A stretch of 64,000 nucleotides of DNA. Source: Bacteroidota bacterium. Its GTDB lineage: Bacteria > Bacteroidota > Ignavibacteria > Kryptoniales > JAKASW01. Of the stretch, positions 27,179 through 37,694 are shown one piece after another. The translations under genes were made by a program, and so were the position numbers. The stretch covers positions 1-64,000 of the forward strand of contig JAMCXB010000017.1 of the NCBI GenBank assembly GCA_023480735.1. The letters are read 5' to 3'. The notes below the pieces were generated by a model. The model made no database searches. It was not told the DNA's origin and saw only the letters and a program-made list of their open reading frames with translations. Numbering within the stretch: position 1 is the first letter of the stretch; each line of letters starts with the position of its first letter.

Positions 27179-28812
27179 TTTGTCAATGCCTCCTCATGAT
27201 AATATGGTTCTTGCGTAACTACAGGTTCGGTTTCAAAATTTTCATGCGGTGGAGGCGACGGGGTGCTCCATTCCAAAGTGGTGCCTCCCCACGGGTTATT
27301 CCCTACGCGCGGTCCTTTCATCGAGCCGTGAATGAGATTTACAAACATTACTATCAGTCCTGCGACCAGTATCCACGATCCCACGACTGATATTCTCTGC
27401 ATGGTTTCAAACTGCGGAAGATATGTAAAATACCTCCTGGGCATTCCTTCGTATCCCATTACGAACATCGGGAAGTACAAAAGATTAAATCCCATGAACA
27501 TATCCACGAGCGCCCAACTTGCAATCTTCTTGTTGTACATTCTTCCGAACATCTTTGGCAGCCAGTAATGGAGAGCTCCAAAGAATATGAAGACGCCGCC
27601 GCCGAATATTATGTAATGGAAATGCGCAACCACAAAGTACGTCGCAGTTAGGTGCACGTCTGTCGCAAGTGAACCGAGCACGAGTCCGCTCAGGCCGCCG
27701 ATACAGAAGAGGACCATAAAAGCCATCACGTAAAGGAAGGGCGGCTGTGGGTCTATGGACCCCTTGTACATTGATGCGACCCAGTTAAAGACCTTTATGC
27801 CGCTTGGAATCGCCACTAAAAAAGTGAGAAACGAGAAGATGAAATCCGCCTGCTGGGACATCCCTGCCACAAACATGTGATGACCCCAGACCAGATAGCC
27901 GATGAAGGCAATCGCCAGGCTGGACATCGCAATTGCTTTGTATCCGAAGATTGTCCTGTGAGTGAAAGTCGCGATTATTTCCGAGACTATACCCATCGGC
28001 GGGAGTATCATTATGTAAACCGCCGGATGCGAATAAATCCAGAACAAGTGTTGATATAGGACCGGGTCGCCTCCTGCAGCAGCGCTGAAAATACCCAGGC
28101 CGAATACTCGTGAGATAACGATCAAAAGCAGTGTGATTGCAAGAACAGGGGTAGCAATTATCTGAACCCAAGCAGTCGCATAGAGGGCCCAGACAAACAA
28201 CGGCATCTTAAACCATGTCATCCCGGGGGCCCTCAACCTGTGTATCGTGGTCAAGAAATTAAGCCCCGTGAGAATCGACGAGAAACCCACGATGAAAACA
28301 CCGAAGACCGCAATTGTAACTCCGGTTGTGGTCCTAAGACTATAAGGGACATAAAAAGTCCAACCCGTGTCGGGCAGACCCCTCCAAAACAGCGCCGTCA
28401 GGATCACTATCGATCCAATTACGTAAAGATACCACGACAGCAGGTTCAGTCTGGGAAAGGCGACATCCTTCGCTCCGATCTGGATCGGCAGAAAGAAATT
28501 TCCGAGCGTTACCGGGATTCCCGGAATAACGAAAAGGAAAATCATGACCACACCGTGAAGCGTGAACAGAGCGTTGTAAGCCTGCGGACTGAAGAGTTTG
28601 CCACCGGGTGACAGCATCTCAAGACGCAGAAGAATGCCCAGTATCACTCCCACCGAGAAGAAGCTGAAGAGTGCAATGAGGTACAGTATCCCGATACGTT
28701 TGTGATCCGTGGAAAATATCCAGGCGGTAATTCCCTTCCGCCCGTTAAGATTTTCAAGGTAACTCCCCTCAACAACGGATTCTTCTTGAGGGGGGATTGC
28801 TAATTCAGCCAT
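27175..28812 (-). CDS. coxA: Cytochrome c oxidase subunit I (A2-type heme-copper oxidase)
   Basis: FWIYSHPAVYIMILPPMGIVSEII (YSHPAVYI, no HPEVYI glutamate), WGHHMF, SGIKVFNW. Confidence 0.96.
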   Translation of the reverse strand: MAELAIPPQEESVVEGSYLENLNGRKGITAWIFSTDHKRIGILYLIALFSFFSVGVILGILLRLEMLSPGGKLFSPQAYNALFTLHGVVMIFLFVIPGIPVTLGNFFLPIQIGAKDVAFPRLNLLSWYLYVIGSIVILTALFWRGLPDTGWTFYVPYSLRTTTGVTIAVFGVFIVGFSSILTGLNFLTTIHRLRAPGMTWFKMPLFVWALYATAWVQIIATPVLAITLLLIVISRVFGLGIFSAAAGGDPVLYQHLFWIYSHPAVYIMILPPMGIVSEIIATFTHRTIFGYKAIAMSSLAIAFIGYLVWGHHMFVAGMSQQADFIFSFLTFLVAIPSGIKVFNWVASMYKGSIDPQPPFLYVMAFMVLFCIGGLSGLVLGSLATDVHLTATYFVVAHFHYIIFGGGVFIFFGALHYWLPKMFGRMYNKKIASWALVDMFMGFNLLYFPMFVMGYEGMPRRYFTYLPQFETMQRISVVGSWILVAGLIVMFVNLIHGSMKGPRVGNNPWGGTTLEWSTPSPPPHENFETEPVVTQEPYYHEEALTK

Positions 28813-28815
28813 GTT

Positions 28816-29643
28816 TCAGTTTCCTCCTCCATTGGCATTTACCCTCTTGAGTTTCTTTGTCCACCACAGGAAAATCAGAATTGCTATGATGAACACTGTG
28901 GTTCCCCATCCGACGACTTGAATCGCATCAAATGAGTAGCCCGTTCCGGCGGCATTGTAACTGAAACAGGTTTTCAGAACCTGGCCGATGATAGGTGCGA
29001 AGGCGTTTTGCTTTGCTTCCAGTATTGCCATCTGAAAATCGATGGCCTCGAACGTCGTTCCGTACATATACCTCGCTATCTTGCCGTTCTTACTGACAAA
29101 AATGAGCGCCGTCGGATGAGTGAACATGTTAGTCTTGTTGCGAATGTAATAGAACCCCAACGCGTCTGTCAATTTGTGAATAGTAACGCTATCTCCTGTC
29201 AGGAATCTCCATGCTTTGGGTGGAAAAGGCCTGTTTATCATTCCCCAGTACTGTTCCTTTTTCTCAAGAGCGCGCGCAGGAGTGTCGTTGGGATCAAAAC
29301 TGATGGTAGCGACATTGAAGTCCTTGCCGGGCGTTTCCTTGACCTTCTCGAGCACCTCCTGGAGTCCCCCAAAGACCTGGTCGCAAATTCCGGGACAAGT
29401 ATAATAAGCCATATCTATAATGAGCGGTTTGCCGTCTGATATCTGCGCCAGTGTTACCGGCTTCCCGTTCTCATCCTTGAATGTGAGATTCATCGGGATG
29501 GTTTGTCCCAAATGTTGAACAATTCCAACGTTGGGATGTGACGCGTCGGCTGCCATTGCGGATTGGGGGACAGTGCAGCTGACTGAGGCTAAGGCAACTC
29601 CGCTCAGCGCCAAAGCCAACAATCGGTTTACAGAGTTCTTCAT
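28816..29643 (-). CDS. SCO1/SenC-family copper chaperone, membrane anchored
   Basis: DMAYYTCPGICDQVFGGLQEVL, ISFDPNDTPARALEKK, MFTHPTALIFVSKNGKIARY. Confidence 0.93.
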   Translation of the reverse strand: MKNSVNRLLALALSGVALASVSCTVPQSAMAADASHPNVGIVQHLGQTIPMNLTFKDENGKPVTLAQISDGKPLIIDMAYYTCPGICDQVFGGLQEVLEKVKETPGKDFNVATISFDPNDTPARALEKKEQYWGMINRPFPPKAWRFLTGDSVTIHKLTDALGFYYIRNKTNMFTHPTALIFVSKNGKIARYMYGTTFEAIDFQMAILEAKQNAFAPIIGQVLKTCFSYNAAGTGYSFDAIQVVGWGTTVFIIAILIFLWWTKKLKRVNANGGGN

Positions 29644-29718
29644 TTCTAACCCCTGATATCTTCTTGATCGTGGAAAATGTCTGTACTCATATAAAAAATG
29701 TTCATGTCATGATATAAA

Positions 29719-30348
29719 TCAATTGTTGTCCTGTGTGACCGTACCCATGGAGGAGAGCACTCCCTTCGGAAGCATTTTGGCAAGAGCGTTCAGATCCTGC
29801 TCTGTCTCTTTCGGGAAGACACCGAAAGTCCTGACGTAGCTTATGAGTGCCAGCCTGTCACCGACCGAAATACTGTTGAACGGTGGCATTGCGCTTCCCG
29901 TTATTCCATCCGTCAGTGTCTTAAACATGCCCGACATCAGTCGGCCATTTACCCATCCCTTGTCGGAGTGGAAATCCCTGGGCTTAGGGTTTAATGTAGC
30001 CGCAGCAGGACCATTTCCATCACCTGCAGCCCCATGGCACGCTACGCAGTCGGTCATATAGAGATTCTTCCCCTTCTCGATCATGGGCTTGGCTGGATCG
30101 AGGAGAACTGCCAGCGGGCTTGAAGTGCTTGTGGTTTGGGTGGTTGCGACAGCCTGTTTTGCTGGTGCCGGCGGCGGCGCAGCAACAGAAGGTCCCTGAC
30201 GTTGTTGATTATGCCTGCTATAGAGGACGAAAACTCCCGCAACGACGGCGGCAAAATACAGGTAGTAAAGAAGACGCCACCATGACTTCCTTACAAAAAA
30301 TGAAGTGTTTCTTTGCGGATTGCTCTTCTCTGATTGTCCTTCCATCAA
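29719..30348 (-). CDS. Membrane-anchored c-type cytochrome
   Basis: N-terminal TM and DCVACHGAAGDGNGPAAATLNPKPRDF. Confidence 0.92.
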   Translation of the reverse strand: MMEGQSEKSNPQRNTSFFVRKSWWRLLYYLYFAAVVAGVFVLYSRHNQQRQGPSVAAPPPAPAKQAVATTQTTSTSSPLAVLLDPAKPMIEKGKNLYMTDCVACHGAAGDGNGPAAATLNPKPRDFHSDKGWVNGRLMSGMFKTLTDGITGSAMPPFNSISVGDRLALISYVRTFGVFPKETEQDLNALAKMLPKGVLSSMGTVTQDNN

Positions 30349-31135
30349 TTGCCTTCCTAGTTTTTAGAGATACTGAAAGAGAGGTCATCTCAACTTCGGA
30401 TGACCGGCTTCTTTGAGGTTTTCTCGAGAATCTCTATGTATAAAAGGACGAAAGTTGAACGCGTCTAACGCCCACAGAAAACTATCTGGCAACTGTGAAG
30501 TCAACATCTTACCGCTCGAATCACAAACCCGTCGATGTGAAACAGGAGATGCAGGACAATCCAACCTTGAATTAATCTGACAGGCGTGCGATAGTCGGAG
30601 AGCCCCCTTCCCCGCGGACCGGAAGAAATAAATGGAGTTATCGCATGCCGTCAGAGCCGAATTCGGAATTGGAGACTGCAGTGAAATCACTGCCAAGCTC
30701 CTCTGCACCAGTCAACCTTGTTCCGCAGCCTCAACATACACCCTGTCACGAAAGACAAATCAACAATTACAAAAACTTTTCTCAACAAAAGCAATTTAAT
30801 CCTAGAAGTCATCGGGACGGTCCCATCGAAGCGGAGTTCTGGGGGAAATACCGTTTGCGGAAACACAAGAGCTACCGCCTCTTAATGAGACAAGATAGCC
30901 TGCTTCGGCCCTCACATTTTCAGGCGAAGCAGAACAAACAGTACCCAGGGTCAAGATTTCTCCTTGTGAGTTTTCTGCCGGGTTCCTTCTGGGGGCGTAA
31001 CCAAAACGCCTATCGTCGCTCTACGAAATCCTTGCTTACGTAGCTTCCTGCGGAACCTCGTCCAAAAGTCTGAAATCATAAGTCACCTTTTTCAATGCAA
31101 AATCCCCGAAAAAGTTCCTCAAAAAAAGAACTTTT

Positions 31136-31651
31136 TTACTGCAGTCTGAAGATGACTTGATCTTTTTCGACTATATCCCCGCTTTTTACCAGCACTTCAA
31201 TTACTTCCGCGTCTTGCGCTATCCGTATCTCATTTTCCATCTTCATGGCTTCAAGAATCGCCAAAGTTGATCCGCGCCTTACCGTATCCCCCCTATTTAC
31301 AAGGACTTTCACGACCAACCCTGGCATTGGAGCCTTTATTTCCGAATGCGAGTGACTGGAAGACTGTTCAGATTGAAATCCTTTTAGCAGCAAATCCCGA
31401 TCACTTAATATTCTGACGCTCATCTTACCCCGCGCCGAAGGGATCATTATGCCCTCGGAAGTCTCCGAATAAATTATCTCCCTTATCTCATCTCTAACAC
31501 GCACTAACAGACGTCCGGCTCCCGCCTCCAGGATTTCAAAAGCGAGTTCGCCCCCGCCAAAGGATATAATTCCGTTTTCAGTACTGAATCTGACGAGCTC
31601 ATTGCCAACCTCGATTGCCGGCATCAGCTTTCGAACCTCCCCTTGAGCCAC
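31136..31651 (-). CDS. Biotin carboxyl carrier protein
   Basis: APMPGLVVKVLVNRGDTVRRGSTLAILEAMKMENEI; start may be 31624. Confidence 0.93.
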   Translation of the reverse strand: MAQGEVRKLMPAIEVGNELVRFSTENGIISFGGGELAFEILEAGAGRLLVRVRDEIREIIYSETSEGIMIPSARGKMSVRILSDRDLLLKGFQSEQSSSHSHSEIKAPMPGLVVKVLVNRGDTVRRGSTLAILEAMKMENEIRIAQDAEVIEVLVKSGDIVEKDQVIFRLQ

Positions 31652-33132
31652 TCTGATGTCTTTAGGACCGGAACATGCCCGTTCCTGTTAACCATCGCAT
31701 CACTTCTGAGCCTGAAGGAGGCAGCTATGAGAGCACCTTCTAACTCGCGCGTGGAGAGATTTGAAACGCCTGTCTCGTCACTTTTATTCCAGTTCTTCTC
31801 CACAAAACTGGTCGAATACTTCCCTTTCCTGAAATCATCACTCTGAAGGACGTACCGGCAGAATGGTATCGTGGTCTTGACCCCTGTAATCACATAGTCG
31901 TCAAGGGCACGGAGCATTTTTTGTATCGCCAAATCCCTTGTCGAGTCCCACACACTAAGTTTTGCTATCATCGGATCATAGTAAACCGAAATCTCGTTGC
32001 CGGTTTCAACGCCCGAATCGACACGTACATTGTTCCCGACCGGCTCGCGTATCAATTCAAGCTTCCCGGTGTCGGGTAGAAAGTTGTTGACCACATCCTC
32101 GGCATAAATACGGCACTCGATAGAATGCCCGCGACGGGTCATCCGCTCCTGCGAGAGATCGAGATTTCTTCCTTCCGCTATGTTTATCTGTTCGCGGACG
32201 ATGTCAAACCCGGTTGTCAACTCAGTGATTGGATGCTCAACCTGCAGCCGAGTATTCATCTCAAGGAAATAGTACTTACCATCCTCTCCCAGTATAAACT
32301 CAACCGTGCCTGCGTTCTGGTAGCCGCACGACTTTGCCGCACTCACTGCAGCTTTGCCCATTTCTTCACGGAGTTCCGCAGTCAATGCAGCCGAGGGTGT
32401 TTCCTCCACAACTTTCTGATGACGGCGCTGAATCGAGCATTCGCGTTCAAACAGATGGACGGTCTTTCCATAGTTGTCCGCAAGGACTTGGAATTCTATA
32501 TGACGGGGATTAATGATGTACTTTTCTATGAATACCCGCTTGTCGGCGAAGGAAGAAAGAGCTTCTGATTGTGCACCACGCAGGCTGGCTTCAAGCTCTT
32601 TTTCTTCATGGACAAGCCGCATCCCTTTTCCTCCGCCGCCCGCGGCCGCCTTGATAAGAATTGGATAGCCAACTTTGTTCGCAACCTCTTTGGCTTCATG
32701 AAATGTGTCGACCGGCTTAGAGATACCGGGAACAACTGGAACCCCCTGGCTGCTTACCGTCTCCCTGGCCTCGGTCTTGTCACCCATCACTTTGATTGTA
32801 TCGGCTTTCGGTCCGATGAACACCAACCCGGCCCTTTCTACCTCTCGCGCAAATTCCGAGTTTTCCGATAGAAATCCGTAGCCCGGATGAATTGCGTCTG
32901 CACCGGCTTTCCGGGCATTCCAGATAATCTTTCCGATATCAAGATAGGTTTCGCGGGCTTCCTTTCCGGCGAGCGGGTACGCCTCATCCGCATAGCGGGC
33001 AAAAGGCATCTTGATATCGACATCGGAATATACCGCAACGGAGATCTTCCCCATCTCTCTTATCGTGCGCATAATTCGGACTGCTATCTCACCTCGATTT
33101 GCCACCAGGATTTTTCTAATCTGCCTTTTCAT
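31624..33132 (-). CDS. accC: Acetyl-/propionyl-CoA carboxylase biotin carboxylase subunit
   Basis: KILVANRGEIAVRIMRT, AAAGGGGKGMRLV, EMNTRLQVEHPITE. Confidence 0.95.
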   Translation of the reverse strand: MKRQIRKILVANRGEIAVRIMRTIREMGKISVAVYSDVDIKMPFARYADEAYPLAGKEARETYLDIGKIIWNARKAGADAIHPGYGFLSENSEFAREVERAGLVFIGPKADTIKVMGDKTEARETVSSQGVPVVPGISKPVDTFHEAKEVANKVGYPILIKAAAGGGGKGMRLVHEEKELEASLRGAQSEALSSFADKRVFIEKYIINPRHIEFQVLADNYGKTVHLFERECSIQRRHQKVVEETPSAALTAELREEMGKAAVSAAKSCGYQNAGTVEFILGEDGKYYFLEMNTRLQVEHPITELTTGFDIVREQINIAEGRNLDLSQERMTRRGHSIECRIYAEDVVNNFLPDTGKLELIREPVGNNVRVDSGVETGNEISVYYDPMIAKLSVWDSTRDLAIQKMLRALDDYVITGVKTTIPFCRYVLQSDDFRKGKYSTSFVEKNWNKSDETGVSNLSTRELEGALIAASFRLRSDAMVNRNGHVPVLKTSEWLKGRFES

Positions 33133-33187
33133 TTCATCAAGGTCCGCATTTTAGAATCCCCGGCGGCTTAGGAACCGCCAGTGAATT

Positions 33188-35548
33188 CTATTCAGCTTTC
33201 ATTGAGACAATGGTGACACCCTGACCGCCTTCGCCCATTTCTCCGGATCTGAACGAGGCGACAAAAGGATGCACCTTCAATAGTTGTTCAACCGCTCTGC
33301 GCAGCGAGCCGGTTCCCGTACCATGTACCACTTCAACTTGCTTAATGCCGCTTAGATATGCCTCATCAAGAAACTTTTCGACCGAAGTCTGAATTTCATA
33401 AGGCCTCATTCCACGAATATCCATCTTAGTAGAGGTACCGGATCTGACTTCGATTGTGACCTCACTTTTCCTTTGCTTGCTGCGGCTCGACCTTTGCAGC
33501 TCGCTTTCATGAACTCGCATCCTTAGTCCGTTCACTTCAACAATAAGTTCACCCTTATCATTCGACTGCTCGACTACCTCCCCTGAAAGCAGCGTCCCCT
33601 TTAGAAGCACCGAATCGCCAGTCTCAAAATTCATGGGATGTTGCGCCCTGTCTTCCTCTCTTATCCTGGAGACGCGCTGCTTCATTTCATCAACCTGCAC
33701 GCGGGCACGTTTTATGGTTTCCTTCTCGGCATTAGTCTCACGAATTTCCCGAACCAGGTTTTCTATCTGTCTGTTCAAATCGCCGACTATTCTCTCGGAT
33801 TCGTCCGCGGCCTTATTCTTGATTTCGGCGGCTTCCTTTTTCGCCGTGTGAAGTTTCTTCTCGTACTCCTGCCGCATGGCCTCCGCCAGCTCTTGCTCTC
33901 TCCTAATCTCTAAAACTCTGTCCCGCAGTTCATTTTCGAGCTGTTCCACTCCCAAGAGCAAGCCTTCCAGTTTATCCCTTCCTTCACCTACATACTTTCG
34001 AGCCCTTTCAACCGTGGAATGTCCAATTCCGGTGCGCTGAGCGATTTCGAATGCATAACTCGACCCCGGCCTCCCGAGAACGAGCTTGTATGTCGGCGTA
34101 AGAGTCTTCTGGTCGAACTCCATCGCTGCGTTCAGCATGAGATCGGCTTCGCTCGCAAACACCTTCAAACCCGAGTTATGTGTCGTGACAAAAGACATCA
34201 CGCCTTTGTCCCGAAGGTCTTCCAGAATCGCCGATGCGAGTGCGGCCCCCTCTGCCGGCTCAGTCTCTTCTCCGAACTCGTCCACCAGGACTAATGACCT
34301 TTCGTTAGATTTTTCGAGAACCTCGACGAAATGCTTTATCCTTGATGTGAAAGTGCTGAGGTCATTCTCGATGGATTGTTCATCTCCAATGTCCGTGAAG
34401 ACCGACGTATATACCGGCAACTCGGTTCCGGGATCTGCCGTCAACGGAATTGCAGCGAGAGCACAGAGAGCGAATATACCAACGGTTTTTAAAGTAACGG
34501 TCTTTCCGCCTGAATTGGGGCCGCTAATGACAACAACCCGCGTCGCATCATCCAGAAACATGTCTATCGGACTTACTTTATCATGCCCCATCTTGATAAC
34601 CAGAAGCGGATGCCGCGCCTTAACGAGCCGGGGAACCTGCACCGACCCAACGGCAGGTACCACGGCAGTCAGCCGGACTGCATAAGTCGCACGTGAGTAA
34701 AGACTGTCCAGGAACGCTATGACATCGAGATCCTGACTAAGCTGCGGAACAACTTCTCTCACTGAGTCGGTCAGCTCGCGCAAAATTCTCTCAACCTCCC
34801 TCTGCTCTTCGAATTGCAGCGAGATTACTTCGTTGTTGAGATCGACCGTACCTGATGGTTCTATGAATACTGTTTGACCGGTGGCACTTGAGCCGTGAAT
34901 CAATCCCTGTATCTGCCTCTTGAATTCCGCTTTCACAGGAAGGACCAGTCTTCCGTCACGTTGCGTAAAAATGTCATCTTCCGAATATTCCTGCTCGGAG
35001 AATGAACGGGCTATCGACATTATCTTCTTACGGACGGCGGTCCGCGACCTGTAAAGGCTGCTTCTTATCCGACGCAGTTCCTTGCTCGCGTCATCCTTGA
35101 TGTTTCCCTCTTCGTCGACTGCCCTATTGATGTTGAATTCCAGGATCGGATCGGGATAAAGTCTGAATCCTATTTCCGAAATCTCCCGCAATTCAGCCTT
35201 TTGCTTCAGAAGGCTCTTCCGAGTCGATTCGGTGACATGCAGCAGGATCGAAATGTCGTGGAGCTCCTTGCCAGGAACAAAACTTCCCGGTTTTGCTGCG
35301 CGGCTGATTGATGCCCTCACATCCTTTGCGCCGGTGAGATCAGGAAAAATATTCCTCATGACCAGAGAATGTGCCTGGTCCACAAGAAGGTATTCTTTCG
35401 CAAGGGAGTCCCCGTCGAAGACAATAGGGATTTCGTCGAGATACTTCTCACCGAGCTCGGTCTGGCAAAGCGACTTTAGATATGAGACAAGTCTTGGGAA
35501 CTCGAGCTTCTCCAGTGACCGTAATAGCTCGGGATCACGTTCAGTCAT
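33188..35548 (-). CDS. mutS2: MutS2 ATPase with Smr domain
   Basis: ISGPNSGGKTVTLKTVGI, DEFGEETEPAEGAALASAIL, C-terminal MDIRGMRPYEIQTSVEKFLDEA...VHGTGTGSLRRAV. Confidence 0.96.
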   Translation of the reverse strand: MTERDPELLRSLEKLEFPRLVSYLKSLCQTELGEKYLDEIPIVFDGDSLAKEYLLVDQAHSLVMRNIFPDLTGAKDVRASISRAAKPGSFVPGKELHDISILLHVTESTRKSLLKQKAELREISEIGFRLYPDPILEFNINRAVDEEGNIKDDASKELRRIRSSLYRSRTAVRKKIMSIARSFSEQEYSEDDIFTQRDGRLVLPVKAEFKRQIQGLIHGSSATGQTVFIEPSGTVDLNNEVISLQFEEQREVERILRELTDSVREVVPQLSQDLDVIAFLDSLYSRATYAVRLTAVVPAVGSVQVPRLVKARHPLLVIKMGHDKVSPIDMFLDDATRVVVISGPNSGGKTVTLKTVGIFALCALAAIPLTADPGTELPVYTSVFTDIGDEQSIENDLSTFTSRIKHFVEVLEKSNERSLVLVDEFGEETEPAEGAALASAILEDLRDKGVMSFVTTHNSGLKVFASEADLMLNAAMEFDQKTLTPTYKLVLGRPGSSYAFEIAQRTGIGHSTVERARKYVGEGRDKLEGLLLGVEQLENELRDRVLEIRREQELAEAMRQEYEKKLHTAKKEAAEIKNKAADESERIVGDLNRQIENLVREIRETNAEKETIKRARVQVDEMKQRVSRIREEDRAQHPMNFETGDSVLLKGTLLSGEVVEQSNDKGELIVEVNGLRMRVHESELQRSSRSKQRKSEVTIEVRSGTSTKMDIRGMRPYEIQTSVEKFLDEAYLSGIKQVEVVHGTGTGSLRRAVEQLLKVHPFVASFRSGEMGEGGQGVTIVSMKAE

Positions 35549-36081
35549 TTCTTAACTCTTGACGTGTCTTTTGAAGTCGGGTCGAAGAACTTGTCCATGT
35601 ACTTCTCAGCAGACGTTCTGGTGGTAAATGTCTTGTAAACGAGTCCGGCGAAACCCTTAACGGGTTGATACATGAAGGACTTTTTCAGAGAAGGGCCGTT
35701 TGCAGGGATATCAAACAAAGAGAGGAAAAGAAGGAGCAGGCTCAAGAACATTGCCCCCTCCAAGACTCCGAAAATGGCTCCGCCGAACTTGTCCCAGATC
35801 TGGAGGATGGGGACTTTCCTGAAACCCTTGGCCAGCAACGAGGCTACCGTGAATAATGCGGCAAATACTACGATAAGTCCGATTATGATGCTGGACATTT
35901 CACCGGTCCCCAGCATTCTTCCTACGAATAAAGCAATCTGTTTCGAATCCTTGGCCGCAATATAGATTCCAACCAATAAAGCCAGGAGCGAGAAGACTTT
36001 GTTGAAAAAGCCCTTTGCAAATCCATGCATTGCGAAAGCAATCAGGACGATAATCAGAATGATATCAATGGCGCTTATCAA
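35545..36081 (-). CDS. CvpA family protein
   Basis: DIILIIVLIAFAMHGFAKGFFNKVFSLLALLVGIYIA. Confidence 0.88.
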   Translation of the reverse strand: MISAIDIILIIVLIAFAMHGFAKGFFNKVFSLLALLVGIYIAAKDSKQIALFVGRMLGTGEMSSIIIGLIVVFAALFTVASLLAKGFRKVPILQIWDKFGGAIFGVLEGAMFLSLLLLFLSLFDIPANGPSLKKSFMYQPVKGFAGLVYKTFTTRTSAEKYMDKFFDPTSKDTSRVKK

Positions 36082-36530
36082 CTCAACCTTGCCTTGACAA
36101 TCTCTTGCACAATTTTTCCATCCGTCTTACCACGCAGCTCTTTCATCGCGGCCCCCATGAGCTTGCCGAAGTCCTTCTGGTCTTGAACGCCCAGCTTAGC
36201 CGCCAATTCGTCGACGAACTTGACAATGTCCTCCCGGCTCATCTGTTTCGGTAGATACTCCTGTATTATTTCCAGCTCTTCCCGCTCCTTGTCCGCAAGA
36301 TCCTTGCGTCCGGCCTTGTCAAATTCCTCTATCGCTTCTTTTCTCATTTTGGCCGAGCTTAACAGAACCTGCATCTCATCTTCCTCGGTCATTCCCTCGG
36401 GGGTTATACGCTTCTCGACTTCCTTCTCCAGCAATTTTGCCTTGACCATTCTCAGCGTCTCCAGACGACGAGCGTCCTTCTTCAACATTGCTGTCTTGAT
36501 ATGATCGTTGAGGGTTTCTTTTAATGTCAT
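36078..36530 (-). CDS. GatB/YqeY domain-containing protein
   Basis: MTLKETLNDHIKTAMLKKDARRLETLRMVKAKLLEKE...FGKLMGAAMKELRGKTDGKIVQEIVKARL; ATG overlaps SDR stop (TAATG). Confidence 0.95.
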   Translation of the reverse strand: MTLKETLNDHIKTAMLKKDARRLETLRMVKAKLLEKEVEKRITPEGMTEEDEMQVLLSSAKMRKEAIEEFDKAGRKDLADKEREELEIIQEYLPKQMSREDIVKFVDELAAKLGVQDQKDFGKLMGAAMKELRGKTDGKIVQEIVKARLS

Positions 36531-37237
36531 TATAGTTTCCCTGGAAATTTCAAAATTGTTCCGTTTAGTGATTCGCCAGTGCCGCACAAAAACAGGATGG
36601 CTTCTACTATCTCCTGAATCTTAACCCATTTGCTTGTATCGGCGTTTGGCATTGATTTTCTATTATTAAATGTGTCGATTACCGACGGGGCAATCCCGTA
36701 AACCGATATTCCATAATCCTTGTACTCTTCGGCTGCCGCCCTGGTTAGGGCGAGAACCGCGGCCTTTGAAGCAGAGTAAACGGCGCTGCCCGCTCCGGTG
36801 CCGAACACCTGCATCGAGACGAAGTTCACAATCCGTCCGAACTTTCGTTCTGCCATCAGGGGTAATACGGATGACATAATATTAAACGTCGGCACAAAGT
36901 CAATGGAGAGCATCTCCTGGAGTTCCGAAGGCGTGTGCTCATGAAGTCTCTTTCCCCCGATCCACCCGCCGAGCGCGTTAAGCAAGAAATCGATTCCGGC
37001 AAACCGGTCCTTCACTGAATGAACCACCCTTCCGGCTCCCTCAGGGCTCGACAGGTCAGCTTGTACAATGCAGACGAAGTCAGCATGTTTCTCGAAAGTC
37101 TCCCTCAGCTCTTTTTCTCTCCCGGCGTTCCTGTAGATAAACGCCACTTTGCTTCCGGCTCCAAGAAAGGCCTCTGCAAGCTCCTTCCCCACAGAACCGC
37201 CCGTTATAAGCGCGACCTTCCCGGATAGACTCATCAT
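36530..37237 (-). CDS. Short-chain dehydrogenase/reductase
   Basis: GKVALITGGS...GKELAEAF, YSASKAAVLALTRAAAEEY. Confidence 0.9.
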   Translation of the reverse strand: MMSLSGKVALITGGSVGKELAEAFLGAGSKVAFIYRNAGREKELRETFEKHADFVCIVQADLSSPEGAGRVVHSVKDRFAGIDFLLNALGGWIGGKRLHEHTPSELQEMLSIDFVPTFNIMSSVLPLMAERKFGRIVNFVSMQVFGTGAGSAVYSASKAAVLALTRAAAEEYKDYGISVYGIAPSVIDTFNNRKSMPNADTSKWVKIQEIVEAILFLCGTGESLNGTILKFPGKL

Positions 37238-37694
37238 GTGAGAATTTATTTTCAAGACCGGTAAAAAGCAATTAGGACCGCTTGAAATGCTTTGTTTAGA
37301 GGAACAAATGAGCTACATTATCTCGCAAAACAACTAAAGAGCACGAAAAGGATAACCAAACGGTCGTTGTCAGGTTACTGTTTAGTGAATCTAAAAAACA
37401 TCTCAACAGCAGATTAGTAATAAATCGGAATTTTGAGTAGTCTATTTTCCGTAGCACGCAAGTCTTATGTTTGGCAAACACGGGGCGAATTTCCCAAACA
37501 TCTTACCTGCCCGTCTAAACACGTGATTTGGAAATATTCCCTGGATAACGGCGGAATTGCGGCATTAGACCACTGTGAGTCGAGCACCACCGAAGGATTG
37601 CGATTCGACATCCCTATATCAATATACAAGTCCACCAAGGACCATCTCCATTCAACTTCAATTAACCGAAGAAACAAAAAGAAAAGGAACGCCA

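Noticed and set aside
31136-33132. accC/BCCP pair as an incomplete carboxylase
   Set aside because: Carboxyltransferase genes are often encoded elsewhere; absence here is not informative.
33153-33189. Hairpin AGAAT...CGGCGG/CCGCC...ATTCT between mutS2 and accC
   Set aside because: Plausible ordinary intergenic terminator/attenuator overlapping the mutS2 stop; not distinctive enough to list as a finding.
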